From Kitasatospora albolonga (GTDB taxonomy: Bacteria > Actinomycetota > Actinomycetes > Streptomycetales > Streptomycetaceae), in assembly GCA_002082585.1 (NCBI GenBank), contig CP020563.1, positions 3,838,001 through 3,902,000 on the forward strand: DNA of 64,000 nt. Direction: 5' to 3'. Numbering within the stretch: the first letter of the stretch is position 1; every line of letters begins with the position of its first letter. Under the pieces are notes generated by a model that saw nothing but the letters and a program-made list of their open reading frames with translations, was not told the origin of the DNA and did no database searches. Below are positions 61,126-64,000 of this stretch, piece by piece. A program made the translations under genes and the position numbers.

Positions 61126-62240
61126 TGTCGCACACGCGCATAGACACGGCGGCGGGAACCGAACCGCGGGGCTACAACCTGCGCGGCATGACGGCCTGGG
61201 ACCGCAGCGCGATCATCCTGCTCGGCGCGGCCGGCTTCGCGTTCTCGTACGACGCGCTGCGTCAGATCGCCCTCGCGATCCACGCCAGGGAGGCGCTGAG
61301 CTACCTCTTCCCCGTCTTCGTCGATGGGTTCATTGCGTACGGCGTGCGGGCGATCGTTGTCCTGCGTCACGAGCGGTTCGCCGCGCGGTTCTACGCGTGG
61401 GTCCTGTTCCTCTCGGCGACCGGGGCGAGCCTCGGCGCAAACGCTCTGCACGCGATCACGCTGAACGATTCTCCGGAGGCCGGACGGTCCGCGCTGCATC
61501 TGGCGGACAGCGTCGTGGGGGTACTTTCGATGCTCGCGCCGCTCGCGCTGGCGGGGTCGGTCCACCTCTACATCCTGATGGCGCGGACGGCTGAGCGGGC
61601 GGTCCCGGACGGGACGGGGACCGGTCCTGGACCGGTCCGGGAGGAGACTCCGACGCTCGAACGCTTCGCGGTCGAGCCGGGTCCTCGTCCGCTGGAGTCA
61701 CCCGTACAGACGGCCCCTCGACCGTTGCCGGGCGGTCCGTCCGCACCAGTGCAGTCCACCGCAGCCGCCGTTGACCTGCGCAAAGTCACAGCTCAGCCCG
61801 AGGACCATGCGCACGCCGCCGGTACGGCGGTCTCCCCGTCCGCGGATGTGGACGGGGAGGAGACGGACGGCGGGACTGCGGACGGACCGGTTCCTGGCTC
61901 GCCGGGCCACGGGCCGACCACCGCGCCTTCGTCGGCAGCCGATCCGTCCGCTCCGGCGGCGGTCCGCGACGCTGCGGACGGGGGAAAGCCGTCCGTCCCG
62001 GACGGCCCGGAGGGCTCGCAGGACCGGGAGGCGGACAACGAGTGGCTGACGGAGCTGCTGCCGATCGCACGGGCCGCTACCGAGCAGGCCGGACGGATCA
62101 GCCGTGAGGTTGTCGGTGACGCCGTCCGCAAGCGACAGGCGATCAGCAACGACCGCCTTGGTGTGCTGCTGGCCCGGCTGAAGGAAGAGGACGACCAGGT
62201 GGCCAAGACGCCCGCCGCTGCCTCCAGCGCCCTCTGGTGA
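61125..62240 (+). CDS. DUF2637 membrane protein (SpdB-like)
   Basis: 371 aa. Four membrane helices in residues 20-155 (IILLGAAGFAFSYDALRQIA, LSYLFPVFVDGFIAYGVRAI, FYAWVLFLSATGASLGANAL, VVGVLSMLAPLALAGSVHLY), then a disordered acidic/Pro region and a C-terminal helix bundle (EWLTELLPIARAATEQAGRISREVV). DUF2637 proteins occur in Streptomyces plasmids and integrative elements as candidate spread proteins. ATG 61125. Confidence 0.83.
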   Translation: MSHTRIDTAAGTEPRGYNLRGMTAWDRSAIILLGAAGFAFSYDALRQIALAIHAREALSYLFPVFVDGFIAYGVRAIVVLRHERFAARFYAWVLFLSATGASLGANALHAITLNDSPEAGRSALHLADSVVGVLSMLAPLALAGSVHLYILMARTAERAVPDGTGTGPGPVREETPTLERFAVEPGPRPLESPVQTAPRPLPGGPSAPVQSTAAAVDLRKVTAQPEDHAHAAGTAVSPSADVDGEETDGGTADGPVPGSPGHGPTTAPSSAADPSAPAAVRDAADGGKPSVPDGPEGSQDREADNEWLTELLPIARAATEQAGRISREVVGDAVRKRQAISNDRLGVLLARLKEEDDQVAKTPAAASSALW

Positions 62241-62322
62241 TTGCATCTCATGACGGGCCGGGGCCTGTGCGGCTCGCGCCGTGCAGGCCCCGGCCGGCCC
62301 GCTTGATCAGGAAGGAACGACG

Positions 62323-62871
62323 ATGTGGTCTCGCCGACGCGACCGGGCGGAGGACGCCGTCCGCACCGATGCCGCACAGGCAGCGTCCGCGCTCACGCTG
62401 CACCTCCAGGACGGAGGCGGTCTTGTGCCATTCCAGGTGAAGGGCCTCGCCCTTGCGGCCGGTGAAGTCGCCCTCGCGGACGTGTCGTGTTCCGCCGCCC
62501 GCTTCTATGGGACGGATGTCGACTATCCGACCTCAACCGGGTACTTCGAGCACCACCCGACCTTCGGCCGGCGGTGGGTGACCAACCGGCGCCTCGACGC
62601 CCGTCGGCGGCAGGAAGCGGAGGACGCCGCCCTTCCCCAGTGGCGCGATCACACCGCAGCCCGAGTGGTGCTCACCTCGGCCGGGGTGCGGCTCCTGCCG
62701 CGAGGCGCCCGTGAGTGGATGCCGTTCGACCACGCCCTCCTGACCGACGTCACCGCTGAACTGCCCGCCGTCGTGCTCTCCTACAGCACATGCGCGCCCC
62801 TGCTCCTGTCCGGCCCCGCCGCGCCGTGGCTCGGCGTAGCGATCGAGCACCTTCGCCACGGGTCCGCATAG
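62323..62871 (+). CDS. Hypothetical protein of the element operon
   Basis: 182 aa. No family recognised. Starts MWSRRRDRAEDAV, has YPTSTGYFEHHPTFGRRWV and a hydrophobic C-terminal part. AGGAAGGA before the ATG 62323. Followed by a terminator, so the end of the operon. Confidence 0.65.
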   Translation: MWSRRRDRAEDAVRTDAAQAASALTLHLQDGGGLVPFQVKGLALAAGEVALADVSCSAARFYGTDVDYPTSTGYFEHHPTFGRRWVTNRRLDARRRQEAEDAALPQWRDHTAARVVLTSAGVRLLPRGAREWMPFDHALLTDVTAELPAVVLSYSTCAPLLLSGPAAPWLGVAIEHLRHGSA

Positions 62872-62896
62872 GGCCGAAACCCCCCTCCGAATGAAA

Positions 62897-62929
62897 GCCG
62901 GAACTTAATTCCTGGAATTAAGTTCCGGC
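62897..62929 (+). terminator. Factor-independent terminator
   Basis: 16-bp perfect arms (62897-62912 and 62914-62929), AT-rich, followed by TTTTT (62930s). Strongest classical terminator in the window. Confidence 0.95.
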
Positions 62930-63225
62930 CTTTTTATGTGATTCGAGTTGTCCGCGAACCCCTGCAAGGATTCAGGCACGGCCAACGCCACAAGGCACTT
63001 CCGGCCGTAGAGATCACTCGCGATCTTGCCTGAATCGCGGAAGGGGCTGATGGCCTTGATATGAGTAACGCGCCCGACAGCTCAACCGTCTCGCAGATGC
63101 GAAACACGATCGAACCCTTCCGCAGATGAGACAGGCAGATAGAGCTACACGCTCCGGCCTGCTCTGCGATTTCCCCGGCATTCGCCAGTAAAGCCCGCAG
63201 GAGAATCCCCCTTCTTCCTGCGAAG

Positions 63226-63264
63226 GAGCGGTGTGGCCCTCCGCCCCGCAGGGCCACACCGCTC
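63226..63264. terminator. Stem-loop before the lipoprotein gene
   Basis: 15-bp arms (63226-63240 and 63250-63264), 9-nt loop. Could stop transcription from either side or shape the leader of the lipoprotein gene. The remaining 62934-63225 stretch has no credible gene. Confidence 0.6.
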
Positions 63265-63304
63265 GCTCTTCCGAAATCCCATGCACCAAGGTTGTGGTCC
63301 CCGC

Positions 63305-63922
63305 ATGCCTCGATACACCCGTTTCATACCTATATCAGCCGCAATAGGAGTGGCTGGTTCTCTGGCCCTCCTGTCGACCGGCTGCTCCAGCTCGGCCAAC
63401 GACACCTCCGCAGCCCCGACCGCGTCGGCACAGCCACACTCCGTCTCGGCGGGCATCCCCGACACGGCGACGCCGCACAGCGGCGCTACCGCATTCGCCT
63501 CAACTATCCGACTCCCGAACGGCGTTGCGCGGACCGCGCGGGCCTTCACTGTGGCCTACGCCGAACACGACGCACGCGACGGAGCCGACAGCTCGTACGC
63601 GGACGCCGGCGCCCGTGCGGCCCGGCTCGCGTCGGGAGAACTCGCGGGCGTGCTGGCACAGAAGCGTCCGAGCCAGGACACCGCATGGGCTGCCCTGCGA
63701 GCCGACAAGGCACACCAGACGGTCAAGATCACGTCAGTCGTCGTACCCGATGGTGCACCGGCGGCGACCGCCTCCTCCGCTCTCGTCCGCGTGAGCTACG
63801 TGCTGACGACCACGCCGAAGGCCGGGCACTCAAGCAGCAGCAGTGAACAGCTCGCGCTCCGCCTGGAGCACACCTCCGAAAGCTCCCAGGGCTGGCGCGT
63901 CACCGCCTTGCCCTGGGCGTGA
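63305..63922 (+). CDS. Lipoprotein, conjugation-associated (TcpC-like) candidate
   Basis: 205 aa. Signal peptide with lipobox LLSTGC (Cys about residue 27), Ser/Thr/Ala-rich linker, then a domain starting TARAFTVAYAEHDARDGADS and ending WRVTALPWA, a pattern seen in small extracytoplasmic conjugation proteins. Identity is tentative. ATG 63305. Confidence 0.65.
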   Translation: MPRYTRFIPISAAIGVAGSLALLSTGCSSSANDTSAAPTASAQPHSVSAGIPDTATPHSGATAFASTIRLPNGVARTARAFTVAYAEHDARDGADSSYADAGARAARLASGELAGVLAQKRPSQDTAWAALRADKAHQTVKITSVVVPDGAPAATASSALVRVSYVLTTTPKAGHSSSSSEQLALRLEHTSESSQGWRVTALPWA

Positions 63923-63932
63923 TGGGGCCGCG

Positions 63933-64000
63933 ATGAACAACAGCACGAAACTTGGGCTGGGCCTCGTCACGGCCGGGCTCGTCTCTGGCGTCGCTCTCCT
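63933..64000 (+). CDS. Start of a membrane/secreted protein (3' truncated)
   Basis: Only 22 codons visible: MNNSTKLGLGLVTAGLVSGVAL, a signal-anchor. The downstream part lies outside the window. In similar elements this position is often a cell-wall peptidase, but nothing here shows that. Confidence 0.55.
   Translation, partial: MNNSTKLGLGLVTAGLVSGVAL

Larger units (their letters stand above)
51373..64000. mobile_element. Left part of an integrative element (right end outside window)
   Basis: Begins at the tRNA 3' remnant and continues past the window. Support: attachment-like tRNA fragment, accessory cargo, a replication module (winged-helix initiator, DnaC-like ATPase), WhiB-like and XRE regulators, DUF2637 membrane protein and a lipoprotein of the kind found in actinobacterial conjugative elements. 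No integrase, excisionase of proven type, FtsK-like translocase or relaxase is visible, so they are expected to the right. Confidence 0.8.

Noticed and set aside
62934-63257. Minus-strand frame between the terminator and the lipoprotein gene
   Set aside because: No start signal or domain; it overlaps a stem-loop and reads as low-quality composition.

Overview
The window is high-GC actinobacterial DNA with the gene content and order of a Streptomyces (or very close relative) chromosome near its replication origin. The evidence is two perfect 14-bp parS sites, several DnaA boxes, the fhaA-fhaB-PP2C-RodA-PBP-PknB cell-division and kinase block, a run of class E sortases, crgA, and GTG/ATG stop-start overlaps throughout. 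It is a chromosomal core segment (about 1-51,370) followed by the left part of an integrated mobile element (about 51,373 to beyond 64,000).

Layout. 1-5.6 kb: tail of a PASTA-like protein, a secreted Pro/Ser-rich protein, and a PadR-controlled ABC exporter. 5.7-11.3 kb: proteasome activator Bpa, a quinone oxidoreductase, a K+ channel with an RCK domain, and a moeA/mobA pair of molybdenum-cofactor genes; a parS site overlaps the moeA stop codon. 11.5-16.0 kb: branched-chain 2-oxoacid dehydrogenase operon (E1alpha, E1beta, E2) with its divergent Lrp-type regulator. 16.0-26.4 kb: phenylacetate catabolism (TetR regulator, paaN, paaABCDE) interrupted by an oppositely oriented TrmH/HTTM/DUF5819 group, then an acyl-CoA dehydrogenase with a KstR-type site. 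A 17-bp operator is identical upstream of paaN and paaA, with a close variant in the bkd regulatory region. 26.4-31.3 kb: rhodanese, J-domain protein, DUF2252 protein, second parS, a butyrolactone-receptor-like TetR and tRNA-Leu(CAG). 31.6-44.7 kb: FHA proteins, PP2C phosphatase, RodA/FtsW, PBP, PknB with four PASTA domains, three class E sortases around pabA, a DUF881 protein and crgA, which link peptidoglycan growth, septation and Ser/Thr phosphorylation. 45-51.3 kb: rhomboid protease, cyclophilin, DUF5324 and DUF3515 proteins, and a MocR regulator whose start codon overlaps that of a class V aminotransferase.

Mobile element. At 51,373-51,393 lies the isolated 3' end of a tRNA, by my reading tRNA-Ala (U70 and discriminator A visible), just after a strong terminator. 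Everything to its right looks like an integrative element. It holds a cargo block (PPOX/F420-type protein, ImmA/IrrE metallopeptidase, MAB_1171c-like membrane protein, amidohydrolase, multi-HTH XRE regulator). A divergent operon follows: two small proteins (one HTH), a WhiB-like protein, a winged-helix replication protein, a DnaC-like ATPase, small proteins, a DUF2637 membrane protein, a lipoprotein and a truncated last gene. The replication gene contains a perfect 17-bp-arm palindrome and GGAAGTT repeats in the linker between its domains, recalling phage lambda O with its internal origin and the O-P (initiator plus helicase loader) pair. Integrase, DNA-translocase and the right attachment site are not in the window.

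Calls come from reading the sequence and from memory of protein families; no database search was run.
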